From: Natronohydrobacter sp.
GTDB lineage: Bacteria > Pseudomonadota > Alphaproteobacteria > Rhodobacterales > Rhodobacteraceae
Direction of reading: 5' to 3'
Length of the DNA: 21,359 nucleotides
Assembly (NCBI GenBank): GCA_007118445.1
Contig: SKRP01000295.1
Span: forward strand, 1 to 21,359
The position numbers and the translations under genes were made by a program. Under the pieces are notes generated by a model. That model saw only the letters and a program-made list of their open reading frames with translations. It was not told the DNA's origin and made no database searches. Below, one piece after another: positions 7,217 through 16,600 of the stretch (the first letter of the stretch is position 1; each line of letters opens with the position of its first letter).

Positions 7217-7248
7217 GGAACCTGCAAGACGATTATGGGGGGGGGATC

Positions 7249-8310
7249 ATGATGCACAGCCTGAAGGGGCCAGCCCTGTTTCTGGCGCAATTTGCTGGTG
7301 ATGCCGCACCTTTCAATGACTGGCGGTCGATCACGGCCTGGGCGGCAGGCTGCGGCTATCTTGGTGTGCAGCTGCCCAGCGGTGATGCGCGGCTGTTCGA
7401 CCTGACACGCGCGGCCGAGAGTCAGGATTATTGTGACGACATCGCCGGGCAGGCACAGGAAAACGGGATCGAAATCACCGAGCTTTCCGCTCATCTGCAG
7501 GGCCAGCTTGTCGCTGTGCATCCGGCCTATGACACGCTTTTCGATGCATTCGCCGCGCCGCAGGTGCGTGGCAACCCGGTTGCGCGGCAGGAATGGGCCA
7601 TGGAGGAGGTGCGCAAGACGCTGATCGCCTCGCGTCGGCTGGGATGCCGCGCGATGGCCGCTTTTTCGGGCGCGCTGGCCTGGCCTTACCTCTATCCCTG
7701 GCCACAGCGCCCTGCCGGGCTGATCGAGGAAGCCTTTGACGAGCTTGCCCGCCGCTGGCACCCGCTGCTCGATATTGCCGACGAGAACGGGGTCGATATC
7801 GCTTTCGAGATCCATCCCGGCGAGGATCTGCATGACGGTGTCACCTTCGAGATGTTCCTCGACCGGGTGGGCGGGCACCCGCGCGCCAACATGCTCTATG
7901 ATCCTTCGCATTACCTGCTGCAGGGTCTGGATTATCTGGACAATCTGGATATCTATCGCGACCGGATCCGCATGTTTCACGTCAAGGATGCCGAGTTGAA
8001 CCCGACCGGGCGGCAAGGCGTCTATGGCGGCTATCAGTCCTGGGCCGATCGCGCCGGGCGTTTCCGGTCTCCGGGCGACGGGCAGGTTGATTTCGGCGCG
8101 ATCTTCTCGAAACTGACCACGAATGGCTTTGAGGGCTGGGCCGTGGTCGAATGGGAATGCGCGCTCAAGCATCCCGAAGATGGCGCGCGCGAAGGCGCGC
8201 AATTCGTGCGCGACCATATCATCCGCGTCACCGACCGCGCCTTCGACGATTTCGCCGGGGTCGAAACCGACCGCGCCGCCAATCGGCGGTTGCTGGGGCT
8301 GGAGGGCTGA
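7249..8310 (+). CDS. TIM-barrel sugar isomerase/epimerase
   Basis: A 353-residue protein of the xylose-isomerase-like TIM-barrel superfamily (sugar phosphate isomerase/epimerase). The expected metal-binding acid, acid, His, acid series is visible: Glu187 (AFEIHPGEDL), Asp218 (NMLYDPSHYLLQG), His244 (MFHVKDAE) and Glu301 (AVVEWECALKHP). The extended C-terminal half resembles the roughly 350-residue subgroup often paired with Gfo/Idh/MocA dehydrogenases in sugar-use operons. A run of nine G (7237-7245) serves as the ribosome site; spacing favours the second ATG at 7252 over 7249. The dehydrogenase gene starts 3 bp after its stop. It probably isomerises or processes an oxidised sugar; the exact substrate is not visible. 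Confidence 0.9.
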   Translation: MMHSLKGPALFLAQFAGDAAPFNDWRSITAWAAGCGYLGVQLPSGDARLFDLTRAAESQDYCDDIAGQAQENGIEITELSAHLQGQLVAVHPAYDTLFDAFAAPQVRGNPVARQEWAMEEVRKTLIASRRLGCRAMAAFSGALAWPYLYPWPQRPAGLIEEAFDELARRWHPLLDIADENGVDIAFEIHPGEDLHDGVTFEMFLDRVGGHPRANMLYDPSHYLLQGLDYLDNLDIYRDRIRMFHVKDAELNPTGRQGVYGGYQSWADRAGRFRSPGDGQVDFGAIFSKLTTNGFEGWAVVEWECALKHPEDGAREGAQFVRDHIIRVTDRAFDDFAGVETDRAANRRLLGLEG

Positions 8311-8313
8311 GCC

Positions 8314-9468
8314 ATGGCCAGGACCGTATCCGACACGCAGGCACCTGTCCGGCTGGGCATGGTCGGGGGCGGCGAAGGGGCGTTCATCGGGGCCGTGCAC
8401 CGGATGGCCGCGCGGCTGGACGGTCAGTTTCAGCTGGTCGCCGGAGCGCTGTCATCCGATCCGGCGCGGGCGCGCGCCTCGGGGCAGGCGCTGGGGCTGG
8501 CCGAGGACCGCATCTATGATGATTTCACTGCCATGGCCGAGGCCGAGGCGGCCCGGCCCGACGGGATTGAAGCCGTGTCCATCGTGACACCAAATCACAT
8601 GCACGCCGCCCCGGCGCAGGCGTTTCTGGCGCGCGGGATCCATGTGATCTGCGACAAGCCGATGGCCGCCACGCCCGGTCAGGCGCAGGCAATGGCGCAG
8701 GCCGCTGCCGGGTCTGATGCGCTGTTCATATTGACGCATAATTACACGGCCTATCCGATGATCCGCGCGGCCCGCAGCATGATCGCAGAGGGGAAGCTGG
8801 GACAGTTGCGCGTGGTGCAGGTCGAATATGCGCAGGATTGGCTGACCGAGGCGGCCGATTTCAAACAGGCCGCCTGGCGCACGGATCCGGCCCGCGCCGG
8901 GGCGGGCGCAATCGGCGATATCGGCACCCATGCCTTCAATCTGCTCGAATTCGTGACCGGGCTGCAGATCGAGTCGCTCGCCGCCGAATTGCACAGTTTT
9001 GTCCCCGGCCGCGCTGTCGATGACAATGCCCATGTCATGCTGCGTCTGCAACAGGGCGCGCGCGGCCAGCTCTGGGCCAGCCAGGTCGCAGTGGGGCGCG
9101 AAAACGGGTTGCGCCTGCGGCTGCATGGCGACAAGGGCGGGCTTGAATGGGATCAGGAAGAACCCGACCGGCTGTGGTTCACCCGTTTCGGCGAACCCCG
9201 CCGCCTGCTGACCCGCAATGGTGCCGGAATGCCCGAGCCGCTGCAGCCGCTGACCCGCATCCCTGCCGGCCATCCGGAGGGTTATCTGGAGGGGTTTGCC
9301 AATCTCTACACCGAAGCGGCCCGCGCCATCCGCGCGCATGGCACCGGCGGGTCGCAAGCGCAAACGCTTCTGCCGACGATTGAGGACGGGCGGCGCGGGA
9401 TGGCGTTCATTGCCGCATGCCAGACCTCGTCAGCACAGGACGCCGCCTGGGTGAGCCTCGATCCATGA
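8314..9468 (+). CDS. Gfo/Idh/MocA family oxidoreductase
   Basis: A 384-residue NAD(P)-dependent sugar dehydrogenase-like protein. The N-terminal Rossmann fold has a glycine-rich loop MVGGGEGAF (16-24). CDKPMA (113-118) carries the catalytic-region lysine of the family's EKP motif. GDIGTHAFNL (201-210) in the C-terminal alpha/beta domain supplies the Asp/His pair usual for substrate binding and proton transfer, with His206 the candidate catalytic histidine. It starts 3 bp after the TIM-barrel gene, so the two are translated together. Such pairs occur in pathways that oxidise a sugar or glycoside to a keto intermediate. Inositol, glucoside or anhydrosugar substrates are possible; the sequence does not decide. 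Confidence 0.92.
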   Translation: MARTVSDTQAPVRLGMVGGGEGAFIGAVHRMAARLDGQFQLVAGALSSDPARARASGQALGLAEDRIYDDFTAMAEAEAARPDGIEAVSIVTPNHMHAAPAQAFLARGIHVICDKPMAATPGQAQAMAQAAAGSDALFILTHNYTAYPMIRAARSMIAEGKLGQLRVVQVEYAQDWLTEAADFKQAAWRTDPARAGAGAIGDIGTHAFNLLEFVTGLQIESLAAELHSFVPGRAVDDNAHVMLRLQQGARGQLWASQVAVGRENGLRLRLHGDKGGLEWDQEEPDRLWFTRFGEPRRLLTRNGAGMPEPLQPLTRIPAGHPEGYLEGFANLYTEAARAIRAHGTGGSQAQTLLPTIEDGRRGMAFIAACQTSSAQDAAWVSLDP

Positions 9469-9553
9469 TCGGGCATCGCGCGCTCACCCCGACCGTCGCG
9501 GAGGGCGCCCGCGCCATGTCACGCGCCCACACACCTTGAAGGGAGGACCGACC

Positions 9554-10516
9554 ATGAAACATCTCGTCATCGCCAGCACTGCCGCATTCCTGCTGGCCAG
9601 CACGGCCCTGCAGGCGCAGACCCTGCGGCTCGGGCACAACATCTCGACCAGCTCACCCTATCATCTTGCGGCCGAGCATTTCGCCGAGCTGGTCTCGGAA
9701 CGCACGGAAGGGCGCATCACAGTGCAGGTATTCCCGGCCGGCGCGCTGGGCAATGAGCGCGACATGATCGAGGGCGCGCAGATCGGGACTGTCGATCTGA
9801 TGGTCACCTCCTCCGCCGCTGTGGGGCCCTTCGTGCCCGAAATGCGCATCCTCGATATCCCGTTCCTGTTCCGCGATCTCGAACATGCGCGCGCGGTGCT
9901 TGACAGCAAAATCGGCGAGGATCTGCTGGCGACCATGCCGGAGCGCGGCCTGATCGGCATGGCCTGGGGCGATATCGGCTTTCGCCACATGACCGCCAAC
10001 CAGCCGCTCGACACAGTCGATGCGTTGTCCGGTGTGCGGCTGCGTTCGCAGGACAACCCGATCCATCTGGCCGCCTATCGCGCGCTGGGCTTTCAGCCGA
10101 CCGTCGTGGGCTTCAACGAGCTTTACGCCGCGCTGCAGACCGGGGTTGTCGATGCCAATGAGCAGCCGCTGTCCATCCATGTCGCCAGCCGCTTCTACGA
10201 AGTGCAGTCAGATCTGACCCTGACAGGCCATCTGATGGCCTCGGCGCTGTTTGCGGCCTCGCAGGAGGCCTGGGACGGGCTGTCGGCCGAAGATCAGGAA
10301 ATCCTGCTCACCGCTGCGCGCGACTCGATCCCGGTGATGCGCGAGGCAACCGACGAGCAGGATGGCGCGGCGCTGGACACATTGCGCGAACAGGGCATGA
10401 CGATCACTGAAAGCTTCGATCACAGTGGTTTCATGGAAGCGCTTGCGCCCGCCTTTGTCGAATTCGGCGCGGAACTGGGCGAGGAGAATATCGCCCGGAT
10501 CGCCGATTTCGAGTAA
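9554..10516 (+). CDS. dctP: TRAP transporter substrate-binding protein DctP
   Basis: A 320-residue periplasmic receptor of a tripartite ATP-independent periplasmic transporter. A signal peptide spans 1-21, with probable cleavage after LQA before QTLRLGHN. The body has the DctP pattern SPYHLAAEHFAELVSERTEG, VQVFPAGALGNERDMIEG and FNELYAALQTGVVDANE. Arg164 in GVRLRSQDNP is the candidate for the conserved ligand-carboxylate-binding arginine. GGGAGG seven bases before the ATG at 9554 fixes the start. The membrane subunits follow after a gap with a strong hairpin. The operon context (TIM-barrel isomerase, dehydrogenase, 3-epimerase) suggests a sugar, sugar acid or polyol-like ligand rather than a C4-dicarboxylate. 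Confidence 0.93.
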   Translation: MKHLVIASTAAFLLASTALQAQTLRLGHNISTSSPYHLAAEHFAELVSERTEGRITVQVFPAGALGNERDMIEGAQIGTVDLMVTSSAAVGPFVPEMRILDIPFLFRDLEHARAVLDSKIGEDLLATMPERGLIGMAWGDIGFRHMTANQPLDTVDALSGVRLRSQDNPIHLAAYRALGFQPTVVGFNELYAALQTGVVDANEQPLSIHVASRFYEVQSDLTLTGHLMASALFAASQEAWDGLSAEDQEILLTAARDSIPVMREATDEQDGAALDTLREQGMTITESFDHSGFMEALAPAFVEFGAELGEENIARIADFE

Positions 10517-10531
10517 TCGCCACCACCATGA

Positions 10532-10561
10532 CCGGCGGCAGGGCATTGCCCTGGCCGCCGG
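10532..10561 (+). other. Hairpin between dctP and dctQ
   Basis: CCGGCGGC-AGGGC pairs with GCCCTGGCCGCCGG around an ATT loop with one bulged base, a very stable stem directly after the binding-protein gene. There is no T-run, so it is more likely an mRNA-stabilising or processing element than a full terminator. Such elements are common after binding-protein genes, which need more product than their permease genes. Confidence 0.6.
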
Positions 10562-10588
10562 CACCCTCGCGCATGGAGACAAGGGGTC

Positions 10589-11089
10589 ATGCTCGCCACG
10601 CTTCGCAAGGGCTTTCTGGCCTTTGAATCGCTCACAACCCGCGCAGTGACCCTGTTTTCCTGCGGGGCGCTGGCGCTGGCCGCCATGCTGGCCTGCTATC
10701 AGATCATCATGCGCTATGTCGTGCGCCAGCCCACGGCCTGGACCGAGCCCGTGTTGCAGATGGCGATCATCTACATGGTCTATTTCGGCATCGCGATCAC
10801 CTTTCGGCGCGGTGCGCTGGTATCGATCGATGTGCTCGCGACCATGGTCAGGGGGCGTTGGGAAACCGCGCTGCGCTGGCTGATCCTGCTCGGCATCCTG
10901 ATCCTGCTCGGGCATATGTTCTGGTATGGCTGGGCCATGGCCGCGCGCGCGCAGGCCAATGTCCACCCGACATTGGGCATCTCGATGATGTGGGCCTTCA
11001 TGTCGATCCCGGTGGGGTCGGTCTTTGCCATGATCGCAGCTGTCGCGCATTTCATCGACCCGCCGCCCAACGTTATTTCGGAGACCTGA
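10589..11089 (+). CDS. dctQ: TRAP transporter small permease DctQ
   Basis: A 166-residue inner-membrane protein with four predicted hydrophobic segments (about 20-42, 52-72, 93-115 and 131-155). The family features are MRYVVRQPTAWTEPVLQMAIIYMVYFGIAITFRRGALVSID near the second helix. It links the large permease and the receptor in the TRAP complex. It starts 72 bp after dctP, past the hairpin, and its stop lies 3 bp before dctM, so dctQ and dctM are translated together. Confidence 0.92.
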   Translation: MLATLRKGFLAFESLTTRAVTLFSCGALALAAMLACYQIIMRYVVRQPTAWTEPVLQMAIIYMVYFGIAITFRRGALVSIDVLATMVRGRWETALRWLILLGILILLGHMFWYGWAMAARAQANVHPTLGISMMWAFMSIPVGSVFAMIAAVAHFIDPPPNVISET

Positions 11090-11092
11090 GCG

Positions 11093-12373
11093 ATGGTCGG
11101 GCATTCCCTCATCGTGGTGATGTGCACGCTGTTCGTGCTCAGCGTGCCGATTGCGGTCGCCATCGGGCTGGCTGCGATTTTCGGCATTCAGGTGATGGGG
11201 GCGGTCAACCCGATCCTGATCGGTCAGCAGCTCTATGTCTCGCTCAACAAGTTCCCGCTGGTCGCAATCCCGTTCTTCATCCTTGCGGGCAATCTGATGA
11301 ATATCGGTGGCATTTCGCGACGGCTGGTCGATTTCGCGCGGGTTCTGGTCGGCAATACCCAGGGCGGGCTGGCCGCGACCTGCGTCATCACCTGCATGTT
11401 TTTCGCCGCCGTGTCGGGCTCGTCCACAGCGACCACTTTCGCCATCGGTGCGATCATGATCCCGGCGCTGGTCAAGGCCGGCTATCCCAAGCCCTGGACA
11501 GCCTCGCTGCAGGCGACCTCGGCCGAGCTGGGCATTGTGATCCCGCCCTCGATCCCGCTGATCCTGTATGGGGTGGCCGCTGATGTGTCGATCGGCGAAC
11601 TGTTCATCGCAGGTTTCGGGCCGGGGCTGCTGATCGCAGCGGCGCTGGTCGCCTATGTCCTGATCTGGGCGCGGGTCACCGGGCATGGCAAGGCGGACAC
11701 GGTCACCGGGCTGAAGCCCTGGCCAGCCTTCCGCCGCGCGTTCTGGGCATTGCTGATGCCTGTGGTCGTGCTGGGGGGGATCTATGGCGGCGTGTTCACC
11801 CCGACCGAAGCTTCTGCGGTGGCCGTGGCCTATGCGCTGTTCGTCGGCATGTTCATCCATCGCGAGCTGGGCTGGCGCGACCTGCTGCCGATCCTCGAGA
11901 AATCGGTGATCTCCTCGGTGCTGATCCTGTTCATCATCGCCTGGGCCGGGGTCTTTGCCTTCATCATCAACCGCGAGGGCATTCCGATGGCCATCGGGGC
12001 CTGGCTGAGCTCGAATATCGACTCGGCGCTGATGTTTCTGGCCTTTGTGGTCGTCACGCTGCTGCTGATCGGCATGTTCATCGAAGCCGCCGCCGCGATT
12101 ATCGTGCTGGCCCCGATCCTGGTGCCGGTGGCCGTGACGCTGGGGATCGATCCGGTGCATTTCGGGATCGTCATGATCGTGGCGCTGGCCATCGGCTTCA
12201 TAACGCCGCCCTTCGGGCTGAACCTTTTTGCAGTCTGCACCGTGGCCAACCTGCCTGTGCAGCGTATCATCGCGCCGACGATCGCCTTTATCGGGGTGGT
12301 GATCCTGTGCCTGATCGCGATCACCCTGCTGCCTGTGATCTCGCTCGGGTTGCGCGATCTGGTTTTCCGATGA
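11093..12373 (+). CDS. dctM: TRAP transporter large permease DctM
   Basis: A 426-residue inner-membrane protein of standard DctM length with about twelve hydrophobic helices, which drives sodium- or proton-coupled uptake. Typical motifs are KFPLVAIPFFILAGNLMN near the N-terminus, FAAVSGSSTATTFAIGAIMIP, IVIPPSIPLILYGV, GGVFTPTEASAVAVAYA and the late ALAIGFITPPFGLNLFAV. It completes a DctPQM transporter. The epimerase gene follows after 13 bp. Confidence 0.95.
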   Translation: MVGHSLIVVMCTLFVLSVPIAVAIGLAAIFGIQVMGAVNPILIGQQLYVSLNKFPLVAIPFFILAGNLMNIGGISRRLVDFARVLVGNTQGGLAATCVITCMFFAAVSGSSTATTFAIGAIMIPALVKAGYPKPWTASLQATSAELGIVIPPSIPLILYGVAADVSIGELFIAGFGPGLLIAAALVAYVLIWARVTGHGKADTVTGLKPWPAFRRAFWALLMPVVVLGGIYGGVFTPTEASAVAVAYALFVGMFIHRELGWRDLLPILEKSVISSVLILFIIAWAGVFAFIINREGIPMAIGAWLSSNIDSALMFLAFVVVTLLLIGMFIEAAAAIIVLAPILVPVAVTLGIDPVHFGIVMIVALAIGFITPPFGLNLFAVCTVANLPVQRIIAPTIAFIGVVILCLIAITLLPVISLGLRDLVFR

Positions 12374-12386
12374 CAAAGGACATGTG

Positions 12387-13232
12387 ATGCGCTTTGGAAT
12401 GAACATGCTGCTATGGACGACCCGGGTCGAGGCGCAGCATCGCCCGATACTCAACGCCCTCGCAGAGATGGGCTATGATCTGGTCGAGCTGCCGGTCTTC
12501 GACATCGAGGATGTCGGCGCATATGAGCAGCTTGGCCGCCAGGTGCGCGCGCTCGGCCTTGCGCCATTGGCCGTCACCGCGCTGGGGCCGGATCAGAATA
12601 TCTGCGCCGATGATCCCGCCACGCGCAAGCGGGGCGCGGCAGCGCTGCACAGAATGGTGGATTGCGCGGCTGCGATGGGGGCGCCGATCCTCTCTGGCCC
12701 GATCCATTCGGCCATCGGGGAATTCACCGGGCGCGGACCAACCCGCGACGAGCGTGCCCGCAGCGCCGAGATCCTCGCCCGCGTGGCCGAACGCGGGGCG
12801 GCGATGGGCGTGAGGCTGGCAATCGAGCCGCTCAACCGGTTCGAATGTTATCTGCTCAACGACACCGCCAGCGCGGCTGAATTCGCAGGCCAGGTTGGCT
12901 CGGGCGCAGGTGTTCTTTACGACAGCTTTCACGCCCATATTGAAGAAAAGGATCCGGCTGCTGCAATCAGTGCCCATGCCGCCGCCATCGCACTGGTTCA
13001 TATTTCCGAAAATGATCGCTCGATCCCCGGGCATGGGCAGGTCCGCTGGGACGAAACCTTCGCGGCGCTCAAGGCATCGGGCTATGACGGCCCGCTCGTG
13101 GTTGAGGCTTTCGGCATGGCCCTGCCCGAATTATCGGCTGCAACCCGGATCTGGCGCCGGATGTTCGAGGACGAACTGGCGCTGGCCCGCGAGGCCCTGA
13201 GCTTCATGCGCGCGCGCTGGGACAGTGCCTGA
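12387..13232 (+). CDS. D-tagatose/D-psicose 3-epimerase-like TIM barrel
   Basis: A 281-residue TIM-barrel protein. The metal and catalytic set of ketose 3-epimerases is complete: Glu147 (LAIEPLNRFECY), Asp179 (VLYDSFHAHIEE), His205 (HISENDRSIPGHGQ) and Glu240 (VVEAFG). The family moves the C3 configuration of a free ketose using a divalent metal; hydroxypyruvate isomerase-like members share the fold. The ATG at 12387 has AAGGA six bases before it; a GTG at 12384 is in frame but less likely. As the last gene of the operon behind a TRAP transporter, it suggests the imported compound is converted to a ketose or keto-sugar. Confidence 0.88.
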   Translation: MRFGMNMLLWTTRVEAQHRPILNALAEMGYDLVELPVFDIEDVGAYEQLGRQVRALGLAPLAVTALGPDQNICADDPATRKRGAAALHRMVDCAAAMGAPILSGPIHSAIGEFTGRGPTRDERARSAEILARVAERGAAMGVRLAIEPLNRFECYLLNDTASAAEFAGQVGSGAGVLYDSFHAHIEEKDPAAAISAHAAAIALVHISENDRSIPGHGQVRWDETFAALKASGYDGPLVVEAFGMALPELSAATRIWRRMFEDELALAREALSFMRARWDSA

Positions 13233-13606
13233 ACCGCGGCCCTGTCGGGTGATCAAGCCCTCGGCATGACCCCGCTCACCGACCGAAAAGAGCGCCTGCC
13301 GGTGGGCAGGCAAGCGGTTGTGCGTTATGCAGAGGGTTTGATATGTGTCAGGCAGCAAGACCCGGACCTGCACCTGCCATATGACGAAGGCTTGCCCTGC
13401 ACAGCCGCCAAGACCATCTGCAACCTGTCGCCATCTCTGCCCGCCAGTCAGCGCAATGCGCCCTGCATCCTTGCGGAATTCATCCGATCCTCCCCTGCCC
13501 GTTCGCGGTCGCCAGCGGGACCTGACTGGTCGCGCCACCGCTGGCAACGGCCTGAACCAAAGGCCGCAATCGCTCATTTCCTTCTGCTTTGCTGCACATC
13601 TTGCTG
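13233..13606. other. Convergent intergenic space, no gene seen
   Basis: Between the end of the sugar operon and the end of the large CHAT gene. Overlapping ORFs here have no ribosome site or protein-like composition. Apart from the hairpin at 13294-13311 I see nothing definite. Confidence 0.5.
13294..13311 (+). terminator. Possible terminator hairpin of sugar operon
   Basis: GCCTGCC and GGCAGGC form a perfect 7-bp stem with loop GGTG, 62 bp after the epimerase stop. Only a weak T-containing tail (AAGCGGTTG) follows, so termination may need Rho or be partial. It may also serve the convergent CHAT gene. Confidence 0.4.
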
Positions 13607-16600
13607 TCAGACGCGCGGCCCCTGACTGCGACAGGGCCAGGTCTCGCAGATCGTCTGCTTCAGTGTTTCAAGTGACTCTCGCAGCGGACCGGGTGCTTTG
13701 CGCGAGGTGGAAAGCACATCCACGATGAATTCGATTTGCTCTGTTGCGCGGCACAGCTCGCGGCGCGCAGCGGCATCGCGCCCGACCGAGGCAAGACGAC
13801 CGATGATTTCGCCCTGCTGCGCCTGCCCCAGCTCCCCCTGCAAGAGCGCATCAAGCAAGCGAAGACCGGCCTGATGAATACCTCTCCTGCCACCGCCAGA
13901 AGCCTGTTGCGCAGGGGCCATGCACATCAGGCCCTCGAAACGGGCGCGCAATGTCCTGCCTGCCTTTCCCCTGGCGGTCAGATCACGCAAGGTATCGGCC
14001 AGAAGTTCCTGATATACAGAATAAAAACGCGCTGACGCATCGGCGTTCAGATCATGTGCAGCACGGTAGGCCTGCGCCATGTTCTCCAATGCGCGATTGC
14101 GCCGCCGCGCGCCCCCCAGCTGCGCAAATCGCATCCAGGCGCTGCCAAGAATGGACAACCTCGCCTGAGTGGGTCCACAGATATCATTGAGCGCTTCAAT
14201 CCGCGATATGGCCGTTTCGATCGTCTTGATCGTATCGGCCGCACGGCCCTCTTTCCAGGCGCGCACGGCGTCACGCGTTTCCAGTTCTGCAAGCTGCTCT
14301 ACAACAGCAATCCGGGCGGCCCCGTCCTCCAGCAAGACCGCAGCGCGGTAAAGATCGATCGCCTTGCCGAACTCACCGAATTCTGCCCATGCCCCACCAA
14401 GTGCCGACACAAGTGCACCATCACCCATCCAGCCACGCTTTCGCGCAATGTCATACAGCACATCGAGCTGCGCCAGCAGTGCTGCATGTTTCCGCGCGCC
14501 TGCGACTGAACGCTCTGCGCCGATCCTGCCGATCTCCGAGATTGCCTCCGAGGGGGTGGCAAGATGCATTTCCTTTTCGTCAGTCACTTCTTTGTTGATC
14601 CGGCCGCTCAGACAGAATTCCGGATGACCGTAAGCCTGATAGGCACCCCATGTCGTGTCGGCAGGATCGGATTCGTAGATGGCTTTGCGGGCGCGCAGTA
14701 TCGCTTTGCCGAACCCCTCTCCCTGAAACATCTCGCGATAGAGGGTTCCGGCGAAAGCCCTGGCCGGGCGGTCAGAGACCTCCCAGCCTGCTGCCACAAC
14801 TGCGCGCACGCCCATATTGATCAGTCTGACTGCGATGCTCCCGGCAAATTCGGGGCGATCAGCTCTGGCCGCAGGGTCATCAACCGCACCAAGATGACAG
14901 CAATTGACAAAGAACAGTTCGGGGACGACCGGCATTTGCGTCAGAATCTGTGCATCCAGAACAACCGGATCGGGCTTGCCGCCCAGAATGATGCCTGTTT
15001 CCGGCGATGCACCCGGCGCAGTGCTGAAACTGTGCTGGTAGACCCCATGGGCCGCGATATGGACGATCTGCCACGCCTCGGTGAAAAGCGCGGTGATCAC
15101 CTGATCCGGCCGCGCCGTATCGCCGATCAGCATGGTCACCTCGAACCCCTGCTCGGTCAGCATGCGCCCGATCTCACGGGCCTCGCGCTGCGCGGCCGGA
15201 AGCGGCGCGAAGTCACTCGGATCTGCGCTTGGATCACCGATGACAAGCGCTTTGCCGCGTGCGGCTTCGACGCCTGGCCCGATATTCATGGGTGCCGCGA
15301 CCAGTTGCCGGATCAGACCATGGCGCACCGCCGGAGGGCGGCGGCGCTCATTCATCGCGTCGGTTCCGATCTGCAGCCAGGGGCGACGATCATCAAGCAT
15401 CTCCCAGGGCAGTCTGGCGGCCGACCCGTCGAGGATCAGGCGGATATCGCGATCATCGAGGCTGTGCTGTTTCAACGCTGTCGGCCAGAGCAATTCAAAC
15501 AGCGTTCGCCCGCTGGATACCGTATCCTCACCCAGTCGTCGGCTGGTCAGATCATCCAGATAGCGCTCGATCACGGCGCGACGGGTTCGCACGAGGCTGG
15601 CCTCGGCCCGCGCCCGCCCTGCGATGGCTACATATTGCAGTGCCCCCTTTTGCTCAGCATCCTCGCGGATCGTGATCGGTGTCCACCAGGCGCTGTCCTC
15701 GTCGAAGGCCATCCGGCTCCAGGCCCCAGGTCTTCGCCCGAGGTCTTTGTCGAAATCGAAACTGTCACGGAATTCACCTTCGAGGATGCGCTTGTGAAGG
15801 ATCTGCCAGGCCCCGATTGCGCGCTGCTCGATATTCTCGATGAATTCAAGCTCAGTGAAAGCCTCATCCCCCAATTCGGCATTCGCGTCCCTTACGGCGC
15901 GCAGAATGGACAGAATGCAATCCTGCATCGGCAGCACACCACCACCCGTTCCGATCATGACGAAACTGAGCCCGTTGGGACGTCCATGCCATTCACTGGT
16001 GCCTGGCAATTCTTCCCTTGCCGAAGCAAGGCTCATCAGCCCACGCAGCAAGCTTCTCTGCAGCCGGCCCGAGGTGAGGTCGGTCACAGTCCCAAGCCCG
16101 ACGATCAGGGACCCCGGCGGATGGTGGTGCATGGCCAGATGCGCATCGAATGTGCCGATCTCTCCGGGATGTATGCCGCGCTCCAGACGTCGGCTCAGCC
16201 TGCCGCCCTGCTCGTGATCAAGCGCGCGTTCTGTTCCCGTCAGACCATCCCCGAGATAATGTCCGACCACCACCGGGAAGCGCGCGAATTTGAGATGCCC
16301 GTTCGTGACGCGCACCTGTATCGGGCGGACAGGTTGATGCCTGTGCACAGGCAGACTCCGCGCGCCCATTGCGATATCAGACAGCTCATCAGGATTGGGC
16401 AGTCGGTCGATTGCCTCTCCTGTAATCACGGCCCTGTCAGACGGAACAGACCTGACAGCAGGCGGTGTCGTGGACAGGCGCGTCGTCCTGCCCGTATCCA
16501 GTATGTCCTGGATCGCGGGAAATGCAGGGCTGTGGCGCGCAAGATCGCCATGCGCGGCATCCGTATACCAGACCGGCAGCCCGCGCGGGATACCCGTGAT

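Noticed and set aside
10208..12454. 748-residue minus-strand ORF rich in Asp, His, Gln and Arg
   Set aside because: Antisense to the hydrophobic TRAP permease genes; the charged composition is the expected mirror of membrane-helix codons.
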